Source: Antedon mediterranea
Lineage: Eukaryota; Echinodermata; Crinoidea; Comatulida; Antedonidae
Direction of reading: 5' to 3'
Length of the DNA stretch: 64,000 nucleotides
Assembly (NCBI RefSeq): GCF_964355755.1
Contig: NC_092679.1
Location: forward strand, 3,658,001-3,722,000
The notes under the pieces are model-generated. The model worked only from the letters and a program-made list of their open reading frames with translations, had not been told where the DNA came from and ran no database searches. Below, piece by piece: positions 45,622 to 58,230 of this stretch; position 1 is the stretch's first letter; each line of letters starts with the position of its first letter. The position numbers and the translations under genes were made by a program.

Positions 45622-48494
45622 CTTTTTGACGTTTATAGTTTTGAAGTTAAACCCCTATTTCCGTTTAATATGCGATTTATATTCTTGTTTTGAGAACAAA
45701 CGTGATATAGGTACCAGTATAATTCATTACAATCACATAATGGTCAGCTTAACAATACACTGTTGTTCTCTAATTTATTTATAAATAATTTCATATTTAA
45801 ATACCTAACGCTTAATGTTTTATGATATTCCGTGGTTTTCAATCAAAACCAATTTAACTAAAAAAGACATCCACGTAAATTAAACAGCTAATGTTATTAT
45901 AACATTATTATGTGTTTTTTTTAATTAGGAAGTAAAAATAATATGGGAAAATATTTTCGTTGCCGATGACCTTGATGACATTATGCTTGCCGTGAGTTGA
46001 ATATCAGCCCTGGGCCGGGATACTAATCTAGCATACAAGGATGGTACTACCATCTAATGGTTTACACAAGACATTTATATGAACATGTTTTAACTCTTAA
46101 AAGGTTTTTATTACAGTAAGCCAAAAACAAAACACATAACAAAACACACAAAAAAACAAAGTTATGAAATTAATTTCAAACGCGCATGTGTAAATCAAGG
46201 TGATTGTATTGATAATCAAAGTAAACATGGAACCACACGAATAATTTTGTTTGACGCGCGTGTTAAAACGGATGGTAAGGTTACGTGTTTTGTACGCGCG
46301 CGTTCAACCTCTGCTTTTTACGCGCGTGTAAACTTCGTGCCTCTAAAGTGGTGCCATTGATTAAATGACTTATCTACAACAATAGTAAATATTGCACATA
46401 TTAGTTTAAACATACATAATTAATTAGGTCTACGCAATATAATGGGTAAAACAGTAAATTAATCGACAATGTCTAAATCTATTTACAATGGCATACTTTT
46501 AACTAATTTTTTTTTAAACTTGTGTTGCATAAAGGAAAACACTTTCCTATTTTTAACCCTAACATTAACAATTACGTTATACTATTAGTTTTGATTACTA
46601 AAACTGTAATACTACTCTACAAATGTTGTTAACACGAGGCATGTCACTTTCAGTATAACAAGAATTATGTGGACGTGTCATTAGGCATGCCCGGATCATA
46701 TGTGTTTTACAATCAATTGTTGAAATGTATTGTTTCTATTGGTACGATACGTTTCAATAGACATTCTAACTGGCATCCACTGTATAGAAACAGGTTGACG
46801 TTCCAGTATGCAAATGTCAACATAATTCTGTAGTGACGTTGAATAGCCCACCTGGCGCGACAACCCGATCTGTAGACCTCTAGGCCTAACTCCATGCAAG
46901 AAAAGAAAACTTGCGTCGAATTAACAACGGATTATACATCACTCAGAAGTGTACAGGATATCACATTTACGGATTATACAAAGTAAGTAGAAGGCCTACA
47001 TAATAAAATGTCACGTACTTTGCATCCTGTAAGTTTGTACTTGTTTTACAATAGGTATTCGTTGCCGACATGAAAATTACATGTTCACTCTCTATTTCCC
47101 TATCACTATTGGTAGGTGCAGTAAACATAATATAGTTAGTACATTTATAGTTAAGGCAGTTAGTCTATCTAGTATAGTATATTTAGAGTATATTTCGTTA
47201 CCATTTTTCTAAATAAACTAATAAATAAGAACGGTAGTATTATCGGTATAATACAGTAATATAAATACAGTAAAAACAAGGAGAAGGTGGTGTGAGAGAA
47301 AAGGGGGTAGACGGGGGGGGGGGGGGCGATTGGTTATGGAATGGTGCGCGGCAGCAAAACAACAGGCTATGTAATTGGTGGTAACACACATATTTGTAAC
47401 TTATAATAATTAAAATTGTAGTTTAAAAAAACACGTCAATTACTTCTAATGCTATAAATCTGCTATAAATATCTGTACATAACTTATCAACTAAGCGCTA
47501 CAAAAATTATTAGCAAATTAAATATTCCTAACAAAAGTATAATACTGTAATAATGAATGTGCATTTTATAGATATTTATATCAATGAATATTAATGTATG
47601 TTAATGTAATAAAGATGTAAATAGGCACATAAACAATACATATTGATCAGATGCTTTCGTGGCAGTGTTACATATTTTTTTGGAGCTTTCGATTTCCAGT
47701 TACAGGACACTGAGCTTGCCAACATATGAATTCGTAACAGTCTGGCTGCGACAGTGTTACATATTTAAAGGCATGATGGAGCTTTCGATTTGCAGTTACA
47801 GGACACTGAGCTCGCCAACATAGGAATTCGTAACAGTCCTTTGATCTTATGTCTGGCTGCGACAAATGTCAACAGTACTGTACTATGTACAAATGTCAAC
47901 AGTACTGTACAATGCACATATTATCTGTGTCGCAGTCAGAGATAAACACTTTGATCTCCAGAGCTCAGTATCCTTTTGTGAGATTGCCTTGGTTACACAT
48001 GAGGACGCGTTTCCTCAAAACAGCTTTGGTGGATTCTAGGGTCCGGACAATACACATGCGTTTGTCGTACTCTAGGTCCTATATCGTCGCAAATTGGAAG
48101 CTCCCAATTATAGTAAACTTCATATTATACATTCATAACTTGAAACATAATACACTTTTGTCCGAAATGCTTTGAAAATTCATAAAACAGGTTCGTTAAG
48201 AATTGCAGTTAAACTAAAAATAAAAATGATTCTACTCAATGCAGCAAACTTATAAAAGTGACTTAAAAACACTGTTTGACATATTTCATTTAAACATTTG
48301 TGGTGTCTATTATAATAGATAAATAATTTTATTTAAAAATATAAATATTTTACAATTAAATAGGTCCATATTTTGTGGTAATGTAGTATTTCAACAAGAT
48401 TGAGGGGACATATTTGGGACACAACAAAGTTTCCTCTTAATAGGGTGTTCTTTCAATTGAATAGGGGTTGGCCGTAATTTTAAAACATTGCTTG
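45622..48494. other. Intergenic region between K2P 2 and the consortin-like gene
   Basis: No confident gene. Includes a patch rich in ACGCGCG(T) words (46165-46335), a run of about 12 G (47316-47327), a tandem duplication at 47655-47840 and AT-rich DNA. A minus-strand open stretch at about 48000-48125 reads like protein (PICDD, VYCPDPR) but has no start or splice context. Confidence 0.5.
47655..47930 (-). repeat. Tandem duplication with a Cys-rich minus-strand frame
   Basis: Two units of about 100 bp share GTGTTACATATTT, GGAGCTTTCGATTT and CAGTTACAGGACACTGAGC. A shorter duplication, AAATGTCAACAGTACTGTAC, follows at 47865-47910. On the minus strand both units encode DCYEFxCWxAQCPVTxNRKL. Because the duplication keeps a frame it could be an exon pair, but no splice signals or partner exons are evident. 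Confidence 0.5.
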
Positions 48495-48735
48495 TTTCAC
48501 ATAAAAGGTGTCCTCTGAATAAGGGTGTCCTCTGAATAAGGGTGTCCCTTGACTAGGGGTGTCCCTTGACTAGGGGTGTCTTTTGAATAGGGGTGTCTTT
48601 TGAATAGGGGTGTCTTTTGAATAGGGGTGTTCCTTGAATTAGGGTGTCCCTTGAATTAGGGTGTCCCTTGAATTAGGGTGTCCCTTGAATAGGAGTGTTC
48701 CTTGAAAAGGGGTGTCATGAATAGAGGTGTTCTAT
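48495..48735. repeat. 17-18-bp minisatellite (GGGTGTCCCTTGAATAG)
   Basis: About 13 units with variants AAGGGTGTCCTCTGAAT, AGGGGTGTCTTTTGAAT and TTAGGGTGTCCCTTGAA. Sits just beyond the stop codon of the consortin-like gene, so it may lie within or next to its 3' UTR. Confidence 0.93.
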
Positions 48736-48752
48736 TGTACACTCAATATAAA

Positions 48753-51700
48753 TTACTGAAAATAGTGCTTAAAAGTATATTGTATTTTCATAAAATAATA
48801 ACTTAGGTCGCTCTTCAACCCGGCGCACATCGGTGATGTTGCTGTCTTGTTGTAGCAGTATATGTACGAACCGACGAGCAAAATGAAAACAGTGCACAGG
48901 ACAAATAGTACCATCATTAATGACGTCATGACAAAATCATCTAGTAATATAAAAAAAATTATATATATTATAGTTAGTACGTATTTAAACTGTGTTTTGT
49001 GGCATTGTTTACAGAAATGAAATATATATAGCAACCGTTGCTGCTTTGTACCCCATAGATTTTGGAGGCGTGCCTTTATAACTATGCCTTTTGTTTGTTA
49101 ACATCTTTGATTGGCTGATTTGTTTTATTATGTAATTTTGTGACTTATATATGTTATCCTTTGTTACAATTCTCTTCACCTGATGATGGGCTATGCCCGA
49201 AACATGTCGCAAAAATAAATCTATATTGAGGCAGTTTTAACTTATTTGATCTTGATTTTTTTCTATATCCTGCCTATGCAGCTCTTTGATTGAAATATAT
49301 ATATATATAAACAAAGTTATTAGAGATATTTATTATAAATTTCATTAAAAATTGATATATATTATAGAATTAGTACAGTATATATAATACACTATATATT
49401 TAAATTATGTTTGTTGTCTAGCATTGTATACATGAACTATGTCTATCATATTGAGTAAAATTTATCAACAAAACTTAAAACAAAATTTTCTATGAAAAAT
49501 TTCTTTGTAAAAAAGTTTTTTTAATGGGAAATGTGCATTTTAAAGTTAATATCTTTTTACCGTGGTCATCCTTGATCGGTGTAGGTTCATATTCCTCCTC
49601 AAACCGTACTTTTCTTATTCCTTTTTTCTTCCGTTCATCCGCTTTATCTTTACTATCGAAAGATGACCTAAAATCACAGACAGAACTTTCAGTGGTAAAT
49701 CATTTTTCGATCTATGTCTTTATACGATTATTGATTGTGCATAGAGATAGGTCCTTGGACAAATTAAGTATTGGAAGACTTTATAAAAGCAGCGCCAACC
49801 CATAGAGGGCACAATAAAGTTGCAAAATATATCCAATATAGAAGGCGCTATTAAACATCTTTGGGATTTAATCAAAATGGGCCTAGTAAAGTGGAGTATA
49901 ACTACTTAGAAACTCTTTGGGAGGTCTGCATAGAGACAGTAGATATTCTTTTATTATCTAACATAGTAAGTGACCAAAGCGGGTTAAGACAGTAGAACCG
50001 TAATTACACAGCCAAAACAACAGCAAGGCTTCGAGCCTCACTCACTCCATGGTTCTGGTATAAGAACAAGTCTTCTCGGATAAGGACTATAAACCATATA
50101 GGTCCAGTGTACATATCTAGCTCATGGGCACTTTAAAGAACCTAGTATATCTTTCAAGATGAGTAGGAGGTTACTCCGGTGTACTAGTACACTCACAGCC
50201 ACTGATCATAACTGGACCCTCTGGGAGACCATTCTTAGACTGAAGGGGTCGCCGGTGTACTAACTCACAGCCACTGATCATTTTTATAGATTGATTGATA
50301 TAGTTCTTATCTTGGCCCACTGGGAGGCCAGTCTTTGACTGAAGAGGTCACCAAGCATAAATAAATTATAACAAACCTTTTCTTTAGAGTAGCCTTAGGA
50401 GCAATTATATCTCCATCTCCACTTAGCCTAGGTAAGATAGTATGTACAGTTTCACTTGAGTCCTCCTCATTTTGACTACGTTCCATTGCCTCTGTATACA
50501 AATAAAAACAGATTTAAATATTGTATAATGCCTTCATTTTCCTTCATGTACAAACTACATACTTGGCTGTATTAAATTTTTTCTATAAACTGTAGTTTTT
50601 TTTCTATTCAGTAGGTGTGTCCTATATTTGATTTACATAGGGTTAGTGTATATCACTAGGCCCTAAAGTTAAATTTCATTCACACTTTTCAATCAGTTAA
50701 ATCTATACTATATATTTGTCTTTAAATATTAATAACTCTTTAACCTTTTAGTTCATGTATTAATTCTTTATTGCACAATTTAGGCACAATATCAGCACAC
50801 CTTTTCTCTTAAAATTGTTATCTGTATGCGTCATACTACTACTACTACTGTACCTGCGTACTGTTTTTTACCAACATCAGCATATATGATTGTAAATAAA
50901 TCTAGAGCCTGTTTGGTTGTGGGATGCTCTTCACCATAAAGTGATCGGTACATTTTTGTTGCCTTAAAACAAAACAAATTGATAATTATTTATGTCAATG
51001 AATACAAAATAATATAATATTCAGAGTTTGGTTGTTGATTACAGGTGTAAATTTTATCAATCTCATTAATTTCTTGGTTATATTATATTTTAATTGTATT
51101 AGTTAGTACAGTATAACAAATGAATCGGTAACTCACTTTCCCGCAATAGTCCAATGCCAGATAAGGGCTGTTGAGTATAATAAAATATAAATAATTTTAC
51201 ATTAAAAATAATGAAAAGGTTCTAAGACATTAGGGCCATCCTAAAATATCTGTTACAATTTATTTTTCAGTAGTAGTAATGTTATAGCTTTGTAGAACGA
51301 TTTCCCAAATAAATTCAACTTATATCTTGTGTAGTTCATTCATGATGATACAAGTATCTATCCCAGATTTATGTTCATTAGTATTTATACATACTTTCCC
51401 TCAGCTTTGCAAAGCCTTGCTAGCTTCTCAAACTGTGTTGCTTTCATTGCTTTCTGACTTGTTTCAGCTGTATCACTTGTAGTCCCGTCTTGTGCATTCT
51501 CTGTGAACAACAACAATGATAATTCATCAGTATGAAAATGCAAGCAAGTTTTTTACAGGCACTGCACGAATATGTTTCATTAAAGTCTCCAGTGGCGTAA
51601 CATAGAGGCCCCTGGTTTAGGAACTCTAAGTGGCCCTCCAACGCTGGAGGTCTCGGGCGTTTTTAGCCTTTTTTCGACATATTATAATGCCTTTTTTTAT

Positions 51701-52839
51701 AATGTTTTTTCCCATGGGCACTGCTCAGGGGCCCCATAAGCTCAAGTGCCCTTCTGGGTTTAGCCAGTGAGCGCTAATAGCCGTTAATACACCGCTGTTA
51801 GTCTCATTCATCATGCTCTTAACATTGGCGGCATGAGGATGAATGCAAGACCCACAAACACAAAACACTTACTAAACTGTAGGTGCAATTTCGCAGCATC
51901 TATAAGAGCTGTTTCATAGTACATCTTCTCCGCTTGAATAAAATGAACAGCTTTTTCATCTAAAAAAACTAATTGAAGGAAAGTATTTATTCTATTTTAA
52001 AACTAAATAATAAACAGGAATACGGTCCACAGATTTGCATAGGATGATCACAATTGGTATTGATGTAGCCACACAAGAATTCAAGATTAATTGATTACAA
52101 AAATGGAACAATCCACTGTGCCAACCACAGGGTTGTTAAAAAGTTGTCGGGTTGAAACCTAAACAACTGTACTGGTGGCTACAGTACTGCCCTGGTGGCT
52201 ACAGTACTGCCCTGATGTTCAAGTTTATTGTTTCACACAATATACAGAACATTTGATAAATTGTGTGAGGAGGACATATTAAGCCACGGCTTTATGTTTT
52301 GGTGATGAATTAACCTTTATCGGTACACAAACTTTTTAAAGGATACATTCGTTTTTAGCAAAGTAAATCTGTGAAACTTGATGTAGGCACTGCGGCAGCT
52401 CTGGGTACGTGACCTGCTCTTGGATGCCGGTCAAACTCTGAAGGTACAGCTTTAATGCCTCCTCTGGTTTGCCTTCTTTTTCTAGATCTCTACCTTGCGT
52501 GAAAAGTTCCGATCTATCAACATCTGTTTTGGTTACAGTAATTTCCTCAACACCGGGTGACGAATCGGAATCTAGAAATTTAAACCACAACAATGTTAAA
52601 TAACAATATTGTGTATTTCAAAATGATTACTGTATAATAGAGTGTAAAATTATTAGGTTACAGTACGTACCATCTGTTGGAGTAGTAGAATCATCTAGGT
52701 TTGTTATCTCATCGTCACCTGTCATGCTAGTACTAGTAGTATCTTCAGCACTTTGTAATTGTAAATCGTTGTGTGCAACATTATTCTCCTGTACCACGTC
52801 ATGCTTGACTGAATTGTCTATTGTTTTATCACTTGACAT
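48753..52839 (-). CDS. CNST: Consortin-like trans-Golgi membrane protein
   Basis: Nine coding exons on the minus strand: 52671-52839, 52347-52571, 51873-51959, 51395-51500, 51137-51167, 50854-50962, 50377-50491, 49561-49667 and 48753-48940. They sum to 1137 nt, 378 residues, in consistent phase. Exons 2-3 hold a TPR-like helical region (KEGKPEEALKLYLQSL, PQCLHQVSQIY, YEKAVHFIQAEKMYYE) resembling consortin. Exon 8 has KVRFEEEYEP and exon 9 the membrane helix (MMVLFVLCTVFILLVGSYIY) with the terminal CYNKTATSPMCAGL segment, matching the consortin C-terminal domain. Vertebrate consortin is a single-pass protein that binds connexins at the trans-Golgi and helps their delivery to the surface; its length is about 725, so this homologue is short. 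Chordate connexins do not exist in most invertebrates, so the cargo here may be different. Confidence 0.88.
49030..49265 (+). mobile_element. Retroelement end fragment in a consortin intron
   Basis: CACCTGATGATGGGCTATGC followed by CCGAAACATGTCGCAAAAAT and AATAAATCTATATTGAGG. The CTGATGA...CCCGAAAC block resembles the 3' region of Penelope-like elements. No coding remnant. Confidence 0.35.
49970..50352 (+). mobile_element. tRNA-derived SINE in intron 7 of the consortin-like gene
   Basis: Head AGCGGGTTAAGACAGTAGAA and B box GCTTCGAGCC, then a body (TTCTCGGATAAGGACTATAA, CACTTTAAAGAACCTAGTA) shared with the minus-strand element at 7023-7304. Its 3' part is internally duplicated (CACAGCCACTGATCAT at two sites). 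It ends about 25 bp before the exon at 50377. Confidence 0.8.
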
Positions 52840-52862
52840 ATTGATTGCCTTTTATAGGTCCA

Positions 52863-53350
52863 GCTGTCAAAAATATAAAAAATCATTATTTTTTAAGATA
52901 TTAATTATTATGCCTAAATGTACTTCAAAGAAAGTAATGTGCTCTATACTTTGATACTACGACTATGCTAACCTACCTAGCCACCCAGATATTTAGTCTG
53001 GACCTGGTCCTAGGCTAGGCCTGATTTGTTACCAATCACATTGTCACTACCCGACAGGCCTATTATACCTTACGCTGGTTAGCCTAGCCTAGCCTAGGCC
53101 TAGTTCTTTTATTTTTGGATCTGATCGACAACGACAGGCCTAGGATTTATACATTGTATAAATCATCCTACACGAGCTTACCTGATTTTAAATTTTTAAC
53201 ATATGATTAACAATATATTTTATTACGTATGTAGCAATTTTATAGGTGTTGGCACAAAGCATAAACTAAATAATTCTAGAAATATAATCAAATGTTTTCA
53301 CCCCAAAAAATGACGCTTCGTTTGTTTGTTTACTCCTCTCGATCCATTAC
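52863..53350 (-). promoter_or_regulatory. 5' non-coding exons and likely promoter of the consortin-like gene
   Basis: Minus strand: a donor CAG/GTAAGC at 53182/53181 and an acceptor TTTTTGACAG at 52864 define an intron in the 5' UTR joined 24 bases before the ATG. The first exon would run from 53182 to somewhere near 53350. Start site not determined. Confidence 0.45.
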
Positions 53351-53776
53351 AATTTTAATAGCGCCCTCTATATTTTTCAGGTTTCTTTAGTACGGAACAT
53401 GTGCAAATTTATGTGCTTATTCGTTTATATAGGCCTACAGTCAATTTAATGTTATAGCATAATTCATAATTGTATTATGTAATATCATTATCATGTTTAG
53501 TATTTTTGTAGAAGAATATAATTTGTCAAACCTGCAGTGCGGCTGAATAAGAGATAATATAAAATAAGCCACATCGCCCTCTCGTAAATTTGGCGCATGG
53601 GATTATTCCATTTTAATACAGGTGGTTACTATTTATATTATATATATTTTAAACTCAATACCGTGTCTTGTTGCTACTTAAAATAGATAGGTCCGAGATT
53701 TCCCTCCCCATTAAAAAAGTATTTTCTGTACCAACCCTTGCTATCATATTATTTATGATGAACAAATCTAGTTTAA

Positions 53777-54109
53777 CGTCAAGTAGAATTTTGGCGTCGT
53801 AGTGACGGTGGGTGCCGTGGCGGCTTATTCTTGTGCTCAGTATGGCGCGCCCTTAAGGCTAAGTTACATGGTTTTAGTGTAGATGACAGACAGATAATAG
53901 AACAAATTAAAGCACTTGACGATTCAATTAAAATAACATGTTATGGAACTAAAATGAGTTTAAATTCATTCCACGATCGACCTTACATTTTAAATAAGTC
54001 AAAAGGAAGGCCGGTTTTTAAATATGTTTATATAATAATAATATTTTCAATATTTTGTAATACTGTAGTGGCCTGTCGATTTAACGACACCAAATACCCG
54101 AGGACGTAA
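53777..54109 (+). CDS. Uncertain ORF or exon
   Basis: A 110-codon open frame with protein-like composition in its middle (LHGFSVDDRQIIEQIKAL, YGTKMSLNSFHDRPYILN) and a hydrophobic end. The upstream GC-rich stretch (GGTGGGTGCCGTGGCGGC) is unusual for the surroundings. It has no good in-frame ATG near its start and no obvious splice partners. It may be an exon, a transposon relic or chance. I do not recognise it. Confidence 0.25.
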   Translation, partial: RQVEFWRRSDGGCRGGLFLCSVWRALKAKLHGFSVDDRQIIEQIKALDDSIKITCYGTKMSLNSFHDRPYILNKSKGRPVFKYVYIIIIFSIFCNTVVACRFNDTKYPRT

Positions 54110-54300
54110 CACAACGCCGCGGAAACATTTGCGTAGCCAAAATGTTTAGTGTACCACCAATTTGAGAATTTGACGTAGTTTCCGGAACTATCAGAATATG
54201 TAAGAGTTCGGTATATATAGACCTATTCATACTGCTGCTGCTTAAACCTAGAGCATGTTTTGTTTACACTATTCATATTGTCAAGTATGTGATTGGACGA

Positions 54301-54339
54301 CGTATGAATAGGCCTGCTTCACGGAGGCCTATTCATACG
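54301..54339. repeat. Hairpin with perfect 15-bp arms
   Basis: CGTATGAATAGGCCT (54301-54315), a 9-nt loop, then the exact complement (54325-54339). A third, direct partial copy CCTATTCATAC lies at about 54222. Confidence 0.85.
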
Positions 54340-54857
54340 ATCACCGAGTGGGCCAATAGACAATTAATAAAGCCAATAACATCATTGTTATAAGATTGAT
54401 TAGCAGAGATTTACAAGGACAGCAAAATATCCCTGACAACATAACGGTTTAGTTGCTCGTCTTCTAAGGCGAATTCACAACAATTGATGACGTCACAAAG
54501 AAACTAATATTGATAGGGCCTTACAATCCACTTCATTAATAATACCCCTCCTTAATTCCATTATTTAAAAGACCTGATAATTGCATGTTTAACATGGTTA
54601 TTAAAATGTATACATTAGACTGATGCCATTTTACACCACAGGAGCTCAAATCCAAAATCCTATAGTCATACAAGTAGGCCTAGCTTTTAAGCCGTATACA
54701 AAAATACAATTTCCTAATAGATTTCCAATATAGAAACGACATAAAAATTACACGCACTTATTACATTTTTTCATGTTAAAGATAATTAGCAAAAAACTAT
54801 TATTTTATTTTCTCAATTTTGTTGTATTCATAATAATAATTGTGAACATCAAGGCTT

Positions 54858-55003
54858 AAGCCTCTCTCTACACTATCAAACTAGTTTGACAAAAAAAAGT
54901 GTGATGTGCCCAAATATGGTAGTGATATGATTAAATATGGTAGTGATATGGGCACACCGCTTTTTTTTCAAATAAAGTTTAAGATAGTGTAGTGTAGAGC
55001 TTT
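54858..55003. mobile_element. TA-MITE copy
   Basis: AAGCCTCTCTCTACACTATC at the left, AGTGTAGAGCTTT at the right, interior ACTAGTTTGACAAAAAAAAG and two TATGGTAGTGATATG. Confidence 0.9.
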
Positions 55004-55458
55004 AGTCTAGAATGTCGCGGTTGTTACGAGCTGCCGGTGCACAATCTTCATATACTAACGGATAATTTACAAAATTTATATCAAATTAAAATTATGAATT
55101 TAATACTAAATGAAAGAAAACCTTAATTCATAAAGTTGATAACCATTGATGATGGCAATACAAGAATTCAAAAATATTAAATTGGTATTATATTTCCTAG
55201 TAGCATACACAATAATTGTGTAATTACATAATGTATATAATGCATCGAGCTAGTTGAGTAATAAAAATGCACATACTGCCTTTATTTAACCACTGGTAAT
55301 TGTACCAATTTACCAGTAATGATATAGGTCTAGTGTAAACCGATATTAAATTCGTGATTCGGGATACTGCATTATAATACGGTAGCCGCCTTTATGGCAA
55401 CGAATAGCACTATATCGCTTGCTCTACTTTCAATAAATTAACAACTATTATTTTGCAG

Positions 55459-55537
55459 GCGTAATTTCATTACGATACACAATGTCATGTTCGACTCTAT
55501 TAGCTAAAGAAGCCTCGTGGTGGAGTTATCAAGGCAG
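55459..55537 (+). other. Orphan exon-like sequence
   Basis: Between TATTTTGCAG and GTGAGG, with an ATG at 55482 opening MSCSTLLAKEASWWSYQG. The EASWWS string recalls the start of mature Wnt5-type proteins, but no other Wnt exon is visible in the window, so the likeness may be accidental. Confidence 0.2.
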
Positions 55538-56502
55538 GTGAGGTTATATTTTGTGAACGTATTGACCAACTATTGTACTATATCGATGTTTGTTTGATAA
55601 TCAAATTATTTTAACACAGACGGCCTCTGAACAACTAGTATTAATGAGCACAGCCTATAACTGAAGCCAATATTAAATTCAAAAATCAACGCCGTTATTA
55701 GATTAGTTGCGAGTCTCTCATTAAGCTCAATAAAGAACCAACTTAATTTATCACGCGGGGTCTTGAAAAATCATAAAACATAGAACTGTATGAAATAGTG
55801 TGTTCATTTTAATGAACAATCTTTAATTAGGCCTAACAGTAGTTTGACGAAAATGAATTAGGCGTAAATAAAATAATTACGAAATTAAACAAACGTAATT
55901 GCTATTTCTACCCATAAAGGAATAACGTACAGGCCTAATGATATACGAAAATCCTGAAAACAAATTAAACATTTAAAATTTTGAAATTGTGTTGAGTTTT
56001 CTTATAATCATTTACAATATGCATGTTACAGTAGAAATAAACAAATTAATTTGGTTTTCAATTTGTTGTTATTTTGCTGTTTTATTATTATTAGCAGGTT
56101 TTTAAAGAGTTTAACCTTTTATTTTCTAAAAACAGGACAATATGTAAAACAGGTGCTACATCTTAAAAAAAACTGTATTTTAAATCAAAAATAGTAAAAT
56201 TGGCTGCCAGCCAATGGATTTTTGGTTAAATGTAATGTTTATTTTGGTGTTTTTTTTTTAAAGTGAAAACATTTTTTTTTTCTACGAAAGTGATTAACTT
56301 TAGTAAAACTTCAAAAGTCTATTTTAATTAATCTTCATTTTTCATCTTTAAATAGAAATAAATTAAATAAAGTAGACCTGTCCATGGTTTTATATTCTTC
56401 GGGCAGGAGATAGTTTTATATTGCGGAGGTGTTCCTTCTCTGGGGGCGGTAGTAGGTCGTGGCAAATTGAAATCTCCTGTAATTAGACACTACTACCAAA
56501 GA

Positions 56503-56532
56503 CCAGGGAAAAGTTAATTTAACTCTTCCCTG
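56503..56532. repeat. Palindromic mini-element, copy 2
   Basis: CCAGGGAAAAGTTAA then TTTAACTCTTCCCTG; same design as 25095-25127. Confidence 0.6.
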
Positions 56533-57283
56533 CAAAGACAGACGAACATTTGATTTTTACGAAGTCCTACCAGTGTATTATGAAGTCGCCACTAGAAATG
56601 TATAGTAATAACATGGAGGTATAGCTCCATGGTAATAATAAACAAAAGTAGCCTAAAACGTAGCAATTACGAATTAAATGTCAATTGATTCGACGGCGAC
56701 AAAACATTATGATCACTGAAGCGTGAAGGTTAAAACTGTCATGTGACATACGTCAATCAAACGTCTGTCAATTGCCAATCACCTAATTTTGTTTGATAAA
56801 GATAAATGTAGCGTAAACGTTATGTCAAATTACACTTTCATAGGCCTAACGGTTAGAAGCCGATTCATCAACAGGCAGGCTAAACCACATTGCATGTTGA
56901 GAAGACGGGTAGGCCTAACTCCTCTGTGTATACTCTTTTTATCTCACCAGTTCCTGGGGAGTTATCTCCCAGTTCTATAACACAAACTTAAAAAATCATA
57001 TATTTGGTACATTTTAAGATGTAATTCTAACCGCTGAGAATACAGTAGAAGAGAAACCCTCTCGACCCCAACATATCCCTTTAATAATATAGGTGCTCCC
57101 TGAATTGTTGGTCGTGTTAAATCACACATACGGTATATTTCCCCTCGTTTGTTTTGGGGTGTCGAAAGGAGTGGTTTCTTAATCTTTACCGGTAAATTAG
57201 GCTACCAACAAGTTTTTGTTCAAAATGCAAAACAAACAAAAAACCCAAAATGGATCAATGAGGAATCACAGTTAGGACAATTT

Positions 57284-57592
57284 TTTTAGACCAATTGTGT
57301 TGCAGTGATAGGCATGGGTTCGAGGTTATTATCTGTACCATACTAATTGCATCCTTAGGCAAGGTGCTTTACTCTCATTGCCTCGTCCTTCGGATGGGAT
57401 GTAAAGCCGTTGGACGTTAAAGAACTTGGTACACTATTCGAAAAAAGTAGGGGATCGTCTCCCGGTGTGCTGATCTGGTAGGCGCTGCACTGCTGGCTGC
57501 CGTGGGTCCGTGGAGGGCCTAATCCGAATTTCCTCAGTTTCCAGTTAAGCTTGAGGACAAATATGAATACCTTTACCTTTACCTTTAAATAA
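57284..57592 (+). mobile_element. SINE with (CTTTAC)n tail
   Basis: B-box-like GGGTTCGAGGTTATT near 57316, then GGCAAGGTGCTTTACTCTCA and CTCGTCCTTCGGATGGGATG, a core seen in SINEs of several invertebrates, and a CTTTACCTTTACCTTTA tail. Third distinct SINE type in the window. Confidence 0.75.
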
Positions 57593-57602
57593 CTTCGTAG
57601 GC

Positions 57603-57636
57603 CCAAGGAAGAGCGTGTAATTTCACTCTTCCCTGG
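57603..57636. repeat. Palindromic mini-element, copy 3
   Basis: CCAAGGAAGAGCG then TTTCACTCTTCCCTGG; lies directly after the SINE tail. Confidence 0.6.
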
Positions 57637-58230
57637 TAGGCTAAAAGACCTTTGATGAACATTGTTGTAGTTGACTTCTAGGCTTAAATATTGCCCATCA
57701 AATCTGTTGTTCATGATTCGTTTGTCTAGATTTGTTTAGAAATATCATATTACTTGACATGGTTGTATTCAAGACAACTCGATACATTTAACTAACGAAC
57801 TAATTCAGTTAAATCTAATTACGACATGTCGCAAATGAAAGCACACATTTGTTTAACAGTGGGAGCTGTAGAGAGAGAATTAGGCCGCCGAAACATGGCT
57901 CTTGCAGGCAATAATTGATAATTCATATGGACACAAAGCCTTGTGCAAATAAACCTGCTTGTTCAGACTACTACTGGTCGTTGTTAATTAGCAGTATACA
58001 CTAATCAGCCTCTAAAATAATTTAATTATGTAGCACTTTGAAGAATTGCATTTTGCTATACACTGAGCGAAAGCAATGATTTTGTGAAAGTATATTTTGA
58101 AAACTGGGTCTCTATACGGGTTATCGCAAATAGCTTGATATCGCGCGAGGAATGTCATTGCACAATGCATGGACGTGGGAAGGATTTGGGAGCAAAAAGT
58201 AAAGAAACAACAAATACCGTACGTACGCGT

